DNA of 12,906 nucleotides, taken from the NCBI GenBank assembly GCA_002490995.1, contig DKVC01000272.1:1-12906 (forward strand), read 5' to 3'. Under the pieces are notes generated by a model. That model did no database searches. It was not told the DNA's origin and saw nothing but the letters and a program-made list of their open reading frames with translations. Positions 6,985 through 12,491 of the stretch are shown here, in pieces. The stretch is from Lachnospiraceae bacterium UBA7188. GTDB taxonomy: Bacteria; Bacillota; Clostridia; Lachnospirales; Lachnospiraceae. A program made the translations under genes and the position numbers. How positions within the stretch are numbered: position 1 is the first letter of the stretch; each line of letters starts with the position of its first letter.

Positions 6985-7164
6985 GTATGCATGCTGTAAA
7001 TCAAACCTGTTCGTATAGGGGTGTGCCTCTGATAATAAAATTGATAATGATTATATACCAAACTCAGCTACCCTTCTGTTAGAGTCTGCTGAATGCCATA
7101 GGTCGTGCCCGTAAACGTTTAAACAAGGGCTTTCCATTATACTGATACGTTGTAATAATGCGGA

Positions 7165-7195
7165 TTGAAGCGGATAGCTGAGCACTATATATAAT
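7165..7195 (+). promoter_or_regulatory. Possible promoter of truA
   Basis: TTGAAG (7165-7170) is followed by the TATATATAAT run. TATATA at 7188-7193 gives a 17-base spacer and TATAAT at 7190-7195 gives 19. It lies about 55 bases before truA, inside the 265-base ecfT-truA spacer. That spacer also holds a weak GCCC...GGGC hairpin around a GTTTAAAC palindrome (7107-7130); no gene is supported in it. truA may also be read from the ecf promoter. Confidence 0.4.
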
Positions 7196-7249
7196 TACTA
7201 AATTGATTTATGCTTTGGAAAGAATACGAGAGAGGAATGTTTGAAATAA

Positions 7250-7996
7250 ATGGAAAAGAAACGTGTCCGTATAACGGTTGCATATGACGGGACAAATTAT
7301 CATGGCTGGCAGCTGCAGGACAATGGAATCACCATTGAGGAGGAGCTGAACCGATGCCTGACAGAACTGCTGGGGGAGGAAATCAGAGTGATTGGTGCCA
7401 GCCGCACGGATTCGGGCGTTCATGCGTTGGGAAATGTGGCGGTATTTGACACGGTAAGCCGTATGCCCGCAAAGAAGATTTCCTACGCTTTGAATCAGAG
7501 GCTGCCGGAGGATATCCGGATACAGAAATCTGAAGAGGTTGAACCGGACTGGCATCCCAGGCATTGCGAGAGCCGCAAGACCTATGAGTACCGGATCTAC
7601 AGAGGGGAGTTTCCCATGCCGGTGAAAAGACTGTATTCCTGTTTTATTTATACGCCCCTTGATGTGGGGAGGATGCGGGAGGCAGCCGCATACCTGGAGG
7701 GGGAACATGATTTCAAAAGCTTCTGCCAGACAGGGGCGCAGGTAGAAAGCACTGTTCGCACCCTTTACTCCCTGTGGGTGGAAGAGCAGAATTCAGACCT
7801 GGTCATCAGAGTGTGCGGAAACGGATTCCTGTATAACATGGTCCGGATCATCGCGGGGACGCTGATTGAAGTGGGGCAGGGAAAGCGGGAGCCGGAATCC
7901 ATGCTGGAGGTGCTGAGTGCCCTGGACAGAGGCGCGGCGGGACCTACCGCACCGGCTAACGGGCTGACGCTGGTAAAGTATGAGTTTATGTCCTGA
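7250..7996 (+). CDS. truA: tRNA pseudouridine(38-40) synthase
   Basis: TruA converts uridines 38-40 in the anticodon arm of many tRNAs to pseudouridine. It has 248 residues, normal for the family. The N-terminus VRITVAYDGTNYHGWQ is the family start. The catalytic aspartate is D54 in GASRTDSGVHAL (49-60). HPRHCESRKTYEYRI near residue 103 and the C-terminal GNGFLYNMVRIIAGTLIEVG complete the fold. AGAGAGGAA lies about 13 bases before the ATG. In many Firmicutes truA lies between the ecf genes and rplM-rpsI, as here, except that an extra AT-rich gene has been placed directly behind it. The truA stop overlaps an ATG of the next frame, but that ATG is probably not used. Confidence 0.97.
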   Translation: MEKKRVRITVAYDGTNYHGWQLQDNGITIEEELNRCLTELLGEEIRVIGASRTDSGVHALGNVAVFDTVSRMPAKKISYALNQRLPEDIRIQKSEEVEPDWHPRHCESRKTYEYRIYRGEFPMPVKRLYSCFIYTPLDVGRMREAAAYLEGEHDFKSFCQTGAQVESTVRTLYSLWVEEQNSDLVIRVCGNGFLYNMVRIIAGTLIEVGQGKREPESMLEVLSALDRGAAGPTAPANGLTLVKYEFMS

Positions 7997-8025
7997 TGCC
8001 GTGGTACATTGGAGGTGAATTTCAT

Positions 8026-8907
8026 TTGAACACTGAATTTATTTATCAAAAACATATTGATTTGGTATTTCATATCCTGGCACACATGAAAGTCAACAAT
8101 CCGTCAGATCTGTTTTCCGAACCATATATTAAAAAAATGAGTCTTGAGATACAAGACGATAACATTTTTCTTCCCCAATCGGCTGTTGAATATTACAATC
8201 AAAATTTCGACAGACTGGGGATGATCAATTTTCTGCCTTTTTTTACTCAAAACCTGGATGAACTTATTCAACTACTGAGAACTTATAACAGGTTTAGCGA
8301 AAATGATAAATCATCATTTATATCTTACTTTGTCGATATACTTACAAGGCGTTCGGCCAAATACTTTGAGTTTTGGGAGAAACAATTCGATCAGGAAAAA
8401 GCAAATCGTCTGCTGATTGAAGAAACCCTGCGCAATAAAATAAATCAATATAGCTTTCTATTTGACTGTTACAAAAAATCCGCGAAAGCCTGGCTTTCTT
8501 TCAGTATAACCAAAAACGGAAGAGGCATTGAAGGAATTTCCGGCTGCTTCTCCGCCGCGGCGCCCTACCCTTTGCACAGCGGCAATTTGTACAATACTTT
8601 CTTTACGCTGCTGCATGAATACACACATCAATTTACCGATGCAATGATACAGGCAATTATAGATGCAGATATTAATATGGATGATGGTTCACATGATCTT
8701 TCTGAAAATGTTGTAATTTTGACCGACTATTATCTCATAAAAAATATATGCAATAGTGATGTGGCTCCTTATATGCTATGGCTTGTCCCAAAAGATGATG
8801 ATACACATATGGATGAAGATTTATTTTTGAATCTCTTCAAGGTTCCCGAGCACATACGGCAAAGAGTTGATAACATTGTAGAACAGCTTTTGGGCAGTTG
8901 TAAATAA
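8026..8907 (+). CDS. Unrecognised protein with HEXXH zinc-protease motif
   Basis: I do not recognise the family. From TTG at 8026 the product is 293 residues. This start is preferred because GGAGGTG lies 8 bases upstream; the in-frame ATG at 7996, overlapping the truA stop, would bury that site inside the gene. The N-terminal half is helical and rich in Asn, Phe and Tyr, with no signal peptide or membrane segment. Residues 157-185 look like the edge strand of a zincin fold, followed by LLHEYTHQF with HEXXH at 197-201. E227 in the SENVV segment is a candidate third zinc ligand, as in gluzincins. The protein is probably cytoplasmic. The gene is visibly more AT-rich than truA and rplM and interrupts their usual adjacency, suggesting acquisition by transfer. 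The peptidase assignment rests on one motif and its spacing. Confidence 0.75.
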   Translation: MNTEFIYQKHIDLVFHILAHMKVNNPSDLFSEPYIKKMSLEIQDDNIFLPQSAVEYYNQNFDRLGMINFLPFFTQNLDELIQLLRTYNRFSENDKSSFISYFVDILTRRSAKYFEFWEKQFDQEKANRLLIEETLRNKINQYSFLFDCYKKSAKAWLSFSITKNGRGIEGISGCFSAAAPYPLHSGNLYNTFFTLLHEYTHQFTDAMIQAIIDADINMDDGSHDLSENVVILTDYYLIKNICNSDVAPYMLWLVPKDDDTHMDEDLFLNLFKVPEHIRQRVDNIVEQLLGSCK

Positions 8908-8914
8908 AGAGGTG

Positions 8915-8946
8915 GCTGGCAAATGTTTCACCAGCAAATGTTTTTT
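8915..8946 (+). terminator. Probable terminator after the HEXXH gene
   Basis: GCTGG (8915-8919) pairs with CCAGC (8931-8935), followed by AAATG and six T. The sequence GCAAATGTTT occurs twice (8919 and 8934), so the stem is embedded in a short direct repeat. The stem is short and the T-run is offset by five bases, so strength is uncertain. Confidence 0.45.
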
Positions 8947-8968
8947 AAGAATTTTATGGAAAAAGTGA

Positions 8969-8997
8969 TTGACACAACGGAACTGCTATAGTAAAAT
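8969..8997 (+). promoter_or_regulatory. Sigma-A promoter of rplM-rpsI
   Basis: A perfect TTGACA (8969-8974), a 17-base spacer, then TAAAAT (8992-8997). Transcription should begin near 9004, leaving a long leader of about 178 bases before the rplM ATG. Confidence 0.85.
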
Positions 8998-9003
8998 AAT
9001 CAA

Positions 9004-9181
9004 GTGTGACAATGTTTCGAAATGTTTTGCCAAAGCCCCGGCGAAACATTTGAAATAGAAGAGAAAAGTGTTGCGGGAAGCCATGGAATGCAGCCGGACA
9101 TCTGCGGAACAGGGTGGGAAACGCGACAGATATGAGTCTGCTGAAACTGACTCGAGAAAAATGCAATGCGGAGGGAACGTA
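9004..9181 (+). promoter_or_regulatory. rplM mRNA leader with alternative hairpins
   Basis: A strong hairpin is formed by AAATGTTTTGCC (9020-9031) with GGCGAAACATTT (9040-9051), 12 pairs with one G-U and an 8-base loop. A second upstream copy, AATGTTTCG (9011-9019), pairs perfectly with CGAAACATT (9042-9050), so the two 5' arms compete for one 3' arm. Further down, GAGTC (9134-9138) can pair with GACTC (9149-9153). L13 leaders that allow autoregulation are known in Firmicutes; whether this is the same type cannot be decided by eye. Confidence 0.6.
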
Positions 9182-9610
9182 ATGAATACATTTATGGCTA
9201 GTCCAGCTACCATCGATAGAAAATGGTATGTAGTAGACGCTGAAGGCATGACCTTAGGCCGCCTTGCTTCAGAGGTTGCGAAGGTTTTGAGAGGAAAGAA
9301 TAAGCCTATTTTCACACCTCATATGGATACAGGCGACTATGTAATCGTTGTCAATGCGGAGAAAGTGAAAGTAACCGGCAAGAAACTTGACCAGAAGGTA
9401 TACTATCATCATTCCGGTTATGTAGGAGGCCTGAAAGAGACGACTCTGAAGGAGAAGTTGGCTAAGAAGCCCGAACAGGTAATTGAACTGGCAGTTAAGG
9501 GAATGCTTCCCAAGGGACCTTTAGGAAGGCAGATGTACAGAAAGCTTTTTGTATATGCGGGACCTGAGCACAATCATGCAGCTCAGAAGCCTGAGACACT
9601 GACATTCTAA
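9182..9610 (+). CDS. rplM: 50S ribosomal protein L13
   Basis: L13 is an early-assembling 23S rRNA binding protein. From the ATG at 9182 the product is 142 residues, exactly typical. GGAGGGAA lies just upstream and MNTFMASPATIDRKWYVVDA is the family N-terminus, so the longer frame from 9068 is rejected. The L13 signature VKGMLPKGPLGRQMYRKLFV and the following AGPEHNHAAQKPE end are clear. It forms the conserved rplM-rpsI pair with a 24-base gap and has its own promoter and structured leader. Confidence 0.97.
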   Translation: MNTFMASPATIDRKWYVVDAEGMTLGRLASEVAKVLRGKNKPIFTPHMDTGDYVIVVNAEKVKVTGKKLDQKVYYHHSGYVGGLKETTLKEKLAKKPEQVIELAVKGMLPKGPLGRQMYRKLFVYAGPEHNHAAQKPETLTF

Positions 9611-9634
9611 GGGATAGGAGGATAAAGAGAAATC

Positions 9635-10030
9635 ATGGCTAAGACAGAGAAATACTATGGTACTGGCAGAAGAAAGAAATCCGTAGCAAGAGTATATTTG
9701 ACACCCGGCAAGGGCGATGTCGTTATCAATAAGAGAAACATGGACGATTATTTCGGACTGGAGACTTTGAAAGTAATCGTCCGCCAGCCGTTTGTGGCCA
9801 CCGGTACCACAGAGAAGTTTGACGTGCTGGTAAATGTGCGCGGCGGCGGTTATACCGGACAGGCAGGCGCTATCAGGCATGGAATCGCCAGAGCGCTGCT
9901 CCAGGTTGATTCCGATTACAGGCCTCTTCTGAAGAAGGAAGGCTTCCTTACCAGAGACCCTCGTATGAAGGAGAGGAAGAAATACGGCCTCAAGGCAGCC
10001 CGTAGGGCACCGCAGTTCTCCAAGAGATAG
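9635..10030 (+). CDS. rpsI: 30S ribosomal protein S9
   Basis: S9 lies in the 30S head, and its C-terminal tail reaches the P-site tRNA anticodon. It has 131 residues. The N-terminal YYGTGRRKKSVARVYLTPG, the family signature GGGYTGQAGAIRHGIARALL and the tail RRAPQFSKR with its universal terminal Lys-Arg are all present. TAGGAGGATAAAG precedes the ATG. It is the last gene of the rplM operon; an 11-bp-stem terminator follows 22 bases after the stop. Confidence 0.98.
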   Translation: MAKTEKYYGTGRRKKSVARVYLTPGKGDVVINKRNMDDYFGLETLKVIVRQPFVATGTTEKFDVLVNVRGGGYTGQAGAIRHGIARALLQVDSDYRPLLKKEGFLTRDPRMKERKKYGLKAARRAPQFSKR

Positions 10031-10052
10031 GAAATTGTTTCTATGCAACATG

Positions 10053-10085
10053 AAACTCCTGAAGATTTATTTTTCAGGAGTTTTG
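10053..10085 (+). terminator. Intrinsic terminator of rplM-rpsI
   Basis: AAACTCCTGAA (10053-10063) pairs perfectly over 11 bp with TTCAGGAGTTT (10073-10083), loop GATTTATTT, with a T-rich tail. The promoter of the downstream small RNA starts about ten bases later, so the accessory locus abuts this terminator. Confidence 0.85.
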
Positions 10086-10095
10086 TATATTTTTG

Positions 10096-10124
10096 TTGAT
10101 TTTTATAAAGAAATTGCATATAAT
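10096..10124 (+). promoter_or_regulatory. Sigma-A promoter of the tandem-repeat RNA
   Basis: TTGATT (10096-10101), an exact 17-base spacer and a perfect TATAAT (10119-10124). The expected start, about 7 bases on, coincides with the first base of the AGATAG-GAAA-CTATCT hairpin at 10131. Confidence 0.8.
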
Positions 10125-10148
10125 AAAAACAGATAGGAAACTATCTTT

Positions 10149-10224
10149 GGAGAGTTCCTGCCAGATAAGTGGAAGATTTTAAACTCGGGAGAGTCCCTGC
10201 CAGATAGTGGGAGATTTTAAACTC
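10149..10224 (+). repeat. Two 39-base tandem repeat units in the small RNA
   Basis: Both units share GGAGAG, then CCTGCCAGATA, then GATTTTAAACTC. They differ by a few substitutions and one single-base gap in the loop (AAGT against AGT). Two units with a 39-base period is within the range known for type III antitoxin arrays. Confidence 0.9.
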
Positions 10225-10227
10225 ATA

Positions 10228-10255
10228 GGGAGCAGCAATGCTCCCTTATTTTTTT
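10228..10255 (+). terminator. Intrinsic terminator between the repeat RNA and the toxin frame
   Basis: GGGAGCA (10228-10234), GNRA loop GCAA, TGCTCCC (10239-10245), then TTATTTTTTT. A perfect 7-bp GC-rich stem with a strong T-run. In type III toxin-antitoxin loci a terminator at this position limits read-through into the toxin gene. Confidence 0.92.
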
Positions 10256-10277
10256 AGAAAGGGATAGGATGGAAGAA

Positions 10278-10383
10278 TTTATACTCGTGAGCGCATTCAT
10301 TTGCCGCTTTTTACCCTTGATTTGAAGAAGCGCTCACTCGTTATATATTTACATTGGTAAATGTTTTTGAACGCGAGTATAAA
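10278..10383. repeat. Segment of ~106 bases bounded by a perfect 10-bp inverted repeat
   Basis: TTTATACTCG (10278-10287) and CGAGTATAAA (10374-10383) are exact inverses. Inside lie a second perfect inverted pair, GTGAGCGC (10287-10294) with GCGCTCAC (10330-10337), and a small hairpin ACATT-GGTA-AATGT. The segment separates a well-placed start (AAAGGGATAGG, ATG at 10269) from the toxN-like frame, whose homology begins about 10381. It looks like a small palindromic insertion or MITE-like element in the toxin 5' end. A structured mRNA leader is the alternative. Confidence 0.5.
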
Positions 10384-10707
10384 CTGTATAGTGTGTCAGA
10401 TGAATATATAGAATATTTGCGGAAAGTGTTCCCAAATGTATATTCCAATAAGGAAACAACGAGAATCCATACTCGAAAGTATGTCGGCACAGTGATATGT
10501 TTGGAAAATTATCATTATTATATACCGATGTCTTCGCCAAAAGAATCGGATTATCAGATTGCCGGTGAGAAAAAAGTGATTAAAAAGAGCATTGTTCCGA
10601 TTATGCTGATAAAAAATTGCGGGAAAAGTGACACAAAGTATAGTCCTTTGTGTCACAAGAAGGGGGATAGTTACTGTGTATACTGCAATTCAGGAGATGA
10701 GAGATGA
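10354..10707 (+). pseudogene. ToxN/AbiQ-like type III toxin, truncated
   Basis: Type III toxins are endoribonucleases held inactive by the tandem-repeat RNA encoded just upstream. The N-terminal half matches this family: KLYSVSDEYIEYLRKVFPNV, a conserved Lys-Tyr-Val-Gly strand, then YYIPMSSPK, in which SSPK at residues 60-63 (counting from TTG 10354) corresponds to the TSPK active-site segment of Pectobacterium ToxN. Similarity runs to about residue 86 (SIVPIMLI). The last 31 residues (from NCGKSDTK) are cysteine-rich and unlike the family, which is normally about 170 residues, so the C-terminal half is missing. No other frame continues it. No convincing ribosome binding site precedes the TTG at 10354, and the true start may lie upstream at ATG 10269, cut off by the 10278-10383 segment. 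The toxin is probably inactive. Family assignment is by eye. Confidence 0.65.
10628..10656. repeat. Perfect 11-bp inverted repeat at the point where toxN homology stops
   Basis: GTGACACAAAG (10628-10638), a 7-base spacer TATAGTC, CTTTGTGTCAC (10646-10656). It lies just after the last toxN-like codons and just before the ribosome binding site of the next gene. No T-run follows on the plus strand. On the minus strand it is followed by TTTT, so a weak minus-strand terminator is possible. It may instead mark a recombination junction. Confidence 0.6.
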
Positions 10708-11041
10708 GCGTGGGGAAAGGCTGACTCTGCATAGCCCCAACATAGTAAATTTGTGTATTGACTCATATGATGAGGAAAAGCAATGTGGCAGATTGTACCA
10801 CCAGTACACGGATCACACTGTTTGCTTCTCGTCATTATTTGAGGCGCTGGAGAGGATGGAAAGGCTGTACGATGAGATACAGTTTCCTCAGGCAGCCACC
10901 AGGCTCCGGAGCTTTCAGGAGACAGGGGAGAAGACTTGTTGTCACAGTAGGAATCCCTCTCCTGTTCGTGACACTCATAGTTATGCTGATTGTCAGCGGT
11001 GCAAAAAGCCGCCGGATGTCCAGAAAGGAAATACTGGATGA
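10676..11041 (+). CDS. Small protein of unknown function, possibly frameshifted near its 3' end
   Basis: The GTG at 10676 has AGAAGGGGGAT about 10 bases upstream and gives 121 residues. I believe the core (about residues 14-80: LTLHSPNIVNLCIDSYDEE to EIQFPQAATRLRSF) belongs to a family of short uncharacterised Lachnospiraceae proteins; this is from memory. No enzymatic motif is seen. After residue 81 the sequence becomes Cys-, His- and Pro-rich and unlike a folded protein. At the same place the +1 frame shows RRQGRR, then a 20-residue hydrophobic segment (about 10935-10996), then RRMSRKEILDEL. That suggests the original protein ended in a membrane anchor and a frameshift lies near 10910-10935. 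The start overlaps the end of the truncated toxN frame, so the two were joined by rearrangement. Confidence 0.55.
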   Translation: MYTAIQEMRDERGERLTLHSPNIVNLCIDSYDEEKQCGRLYHQYTDHTVCFSSLFEALERMERLYDEIQFPQAATRLRSFQETGEKTCCHSRNPSPVRDTHSYADCQRCKKPPDVQKGNTG

Positions 11042-11113
11042 ACTTCTGGTCTGCTTTGCTGCCTGCGGAGCCATGCTGAATATGCTGGCTGTACTGCCCA
11101 TATTGCACATCTG

Positions 11114-12076
11114 TTATTCCACCTGCTCAGTTTGCTCATATTTTGCCAGGCGACTACGCAGTTCTTCGATTTCCGAGTCCTTTCTGGACAGCTCTGAGTC
11201 CTTTTTGGACAGAGCTTCTTTCAACTCATCAATCATGTACTTGACAGTATTCTCGTCCAGAATACGTAATGCTTCTGAATACATGGAAATCAACTCCTTT
11301 GGATTGAAACGGAAGTTAACGATGTCCTGATAGAGATGTTGGAAATAAGGATATTCCGTGATAATGCGCAGGATGTCAGCAGGCTCGTCCGAACTGAGAA
11401 AATACATCCAGGCTTCAAGCTCTGCCATCGGGACACCAGGTTCTACAAGTTTATTATGCGATGTCTGGCGGAAAATATCAAGTGAAATGTAGATAAAATT
11501 CTGTAGTGATGTCATTTTAAGGCCGGTATCAAATGAAAATCTGGAGCGGTGGATATATTTGGTGGGAAAGCTGTGGAACAGGCTGGGGCTTTCTTCCATG
11601 AGGACTATGACTATGACGGGATTTATGCTCCGGTAGGAAAAGTGCTTTCCCTGTTCTTCCCTGTGAACATCATACTGCCGGACAAGAAGGTCAGCTCCAT
11701 AGCAGAAGCTGCGCTCTATGGGAAAGTCATACCCGATTCGCTGCATTTCCACATTTACCAGGCGTCCGTCGGTAAGCTCTACCAGGATGTCAAGGATGAT
11801 GAGTGAACCATTCTCCGAGATGGGGCGCCGCTCTGTCGGCAGCATTTTCCTGACGGTGACTGTCTGTCCCAGGATACAGGACAGGAGGCGGTCAAGCCTG
11901 CCCGGGTGTGCTCCGGGGTGGAAGATATGCTTGAAAAAAGGATCGTAAGTGATCTTTAATCCCCGCTCCCCCATACAGAAGCCAAGGAAGGCTTCCTGCT
12001 CCTTCTGGGAAAGGGTCCGGAAGATAGCGTAAGTGCCGGGGTCACTTTGAATCTGCAGCATGACATCGGCTTTCAT
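11114..12076 (-). CDS. PD-(D/E)XK nuclease-family protein (Rpn/transposase-like)
   Basis: A member of the family annotated as PD-(D/E)XK nuclease family transposase, related to recombination-promoting Rpn nucleases. These cut DNA and are abundant and variable in gut Clostridia. It has 320 residues. The core is at about 38-115: GLKITYDPFFKHIF (39-52), then the catalytic ILDILVELTDGRLVNVEMQ with D96, E110 and Q112 forming D-x13-ExQ. FSYRSINPVIVIVLMEES (146-163) and FDTGL are also family-typical. The C-terminus (about 283-316) is a charged coiled coil with two heptads KDSELSR/KDSEIEE from a 21-base tandem repeat. All key residues are intact. The start is uncertain: ATG 12076 has AAGG directly against it, and ATG 12061 is an alternative. 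It has its own promoter and converges on the small gene at 10676. Confidence 0.85.
   Translation of the reverse strand: MKADVMLQIQSDPGTYAIFRTLSQKEQEAFLGFCMGERGLKITYDPFFKHIFHPGAHPGRLDRLLSCILGQTVTVRKMLPTERRPISENGSLIILDILVELTDGRLVNVEMQRIGYDFPIERSFCYGADLLVRQYDVHREEQGKHFSYRSINPVIVIVLMEESPSLFHSFPTKYIHRSRFSFDTGLKMTSLQNFIYISLDIFRQTSHNKLVEPGVPMAELEAWMYFLSSDEPADILRIITEYPYFQHLYQDIVNFRFNPKELISMYSEALRILDENTVKYMIDELKEALSKKDSELSRKDSEIEELRSRLAKYEQTEQVE
11175..11216 (-). repeat. Two 21-base tandem repeats coding coiled-coil heptads
   Basis: 11175-11195 and 11196-11216 are near-identical 21-base units (GAGTCCTTTCTGGACAGCTC against GAGTCCTTTTTGGACAGAGC, plus a final T in each). Each encodes one heptad (KDSELS-type) of the nuclease C-terminal coiled coil. 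The unit is a multiple of three, so copy-number change would alter coil length without breaking the frame. Confidence 0.8.
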
Positions 12077-12220
12077 CCTTGGACTGCCGAGAATCTGCGG
12101 TAAAGGATGGTTCTACTCCTTTCCGGATTATGATATTGCAGGGCAATAAAATTACAGCGATATCTGGCGAACAGCCGGAAATCCTGAGAATATTTTTAAA
12201 AGAATACTTAAGATGAGGCA

Positions 12221-12249
12221 AGCATATCATATGGGCAGAGGAATGTCAA
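12221..12249 (-). promoter_or_regulatory. Sigma-A promoter of the PD-(D/E)XK gene
   Basis: On the minus strand: TTGACA (12249-12244), a 17-base spacer, TATGCT (12226-12221) preceded by TG for an extended -10. It leaves a leader of about 138 bases to ATG 12076. The 415-base stretch 12077-12491 holds this promoter, the divergent one at 12354 and the leaders of both genes; no gene is supported in it. The two -35 sites share GTCTTGACA in inverted orientation. Confidence 0.65.
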
Positions 12250-12353
12250 GACAATAAGAACAAAACAGGGAAAACTTTCAGCCTAAATTTTCAATCCGGC
12301 AGAAAAAACGTCAGAAAATTTCAAAATGCCGAAGAGCAAAATCATTCAGGGTC

Positions 12354-12381
12354 TTGACAAGACAGAAAATTGTGCTATCTT
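12354..12381 (+). promoter_or_regulatory. Sigma-A promoter of the 74-residue protein gene
   Basis: A perfect TTGACA (12354-12359), a 16-base spacer and TATCTT (12376-12381) preceded by TGC, an extended -10. The leader is about 105 bases. Confidence 0.7.
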
Positions 12382-12491
12382 ATAGGGGGAGATACGGTAC
12401 ATGGAGCATTCTTTGAAGGAAATGCAGGAAACGCAGGTTTGAAAAAGCTTCATCAGATGAAAGGTGAAAGAAGGAAAGAGAGGATTTCAGG

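Larger units (their letters stand above)
10131..10255 (+). ncRNA. Small RNA with two tandem repeats; candidate type III antitoxin (ToxI-like)
   Basis: This is a predicted RNA of about 125 bases. Its parts are: a 5' hairpin AGATAG-GAAA-CTATCT (10131-10146) with a GNRA loop; two 39-base-period repeats (10149-10186 and 10188-10224); and an intrinsic terminator. In each repeat four bases pair across a TGCCAGATA(A)GT loop: TTCC with GGAA in unit 1 and TCCC with GGGA in unit 2. The second pair thus changes from T-A to C-G, which supports a real stem. GAG and CTC close each unit around a shared GATTTTAAA strand. In ToxIN and AbiQ systems the antitoxin RNA is a run of about 34-45-base repeats, ended by a terminator and followed by toxN. 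A ToxN-like frame follows here. The antitoxin role is inferred; an unrelated regulatory RNA is possible. Confidence 0.75.

Noticed and set aside
6981..7082. 33-codon frame overlapping the ecfT stop (ATGA) with a hydrophobic stretch
   Set aside because: Only a weak ribosome binding site, no recognisable product, and chance frames of this size are common; the overlap alone is not enough.
7107..7130. GCCC...GGGC hairpin with a GTTTAAAC palindrome as a terminator after ecfT
   Set aside because: Only a 4-bp outer stem and a two- or three-base T-run; too weak to call, mentioned only as part of the spacer.
10149..10224. Tandem repeats as a CRISPR array or tandem glycine riboswitch
   Set aside because: The two units abut without unique spacers, and glycine aptamer consensus bases are absent; promoter, terminator and downstream ToxN-like frame fit a type III antitoxin better.
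12130..12216. 28-codon plus-strand frame from ATG 12130, open upstream as well
   Set aside because: No ribosome binding site or recognised homolog; it overlaps the leader of the divergent nuclease gene. Could be a gene remnant but cannot be supported.
12244..12359. TGTCAAGAC/GTCTTGACA inverted repeat as transposon ends
   Set aside because: Both copies are the -35 boxes of the divergent promoters with three extra matching bases; no element lies between them.
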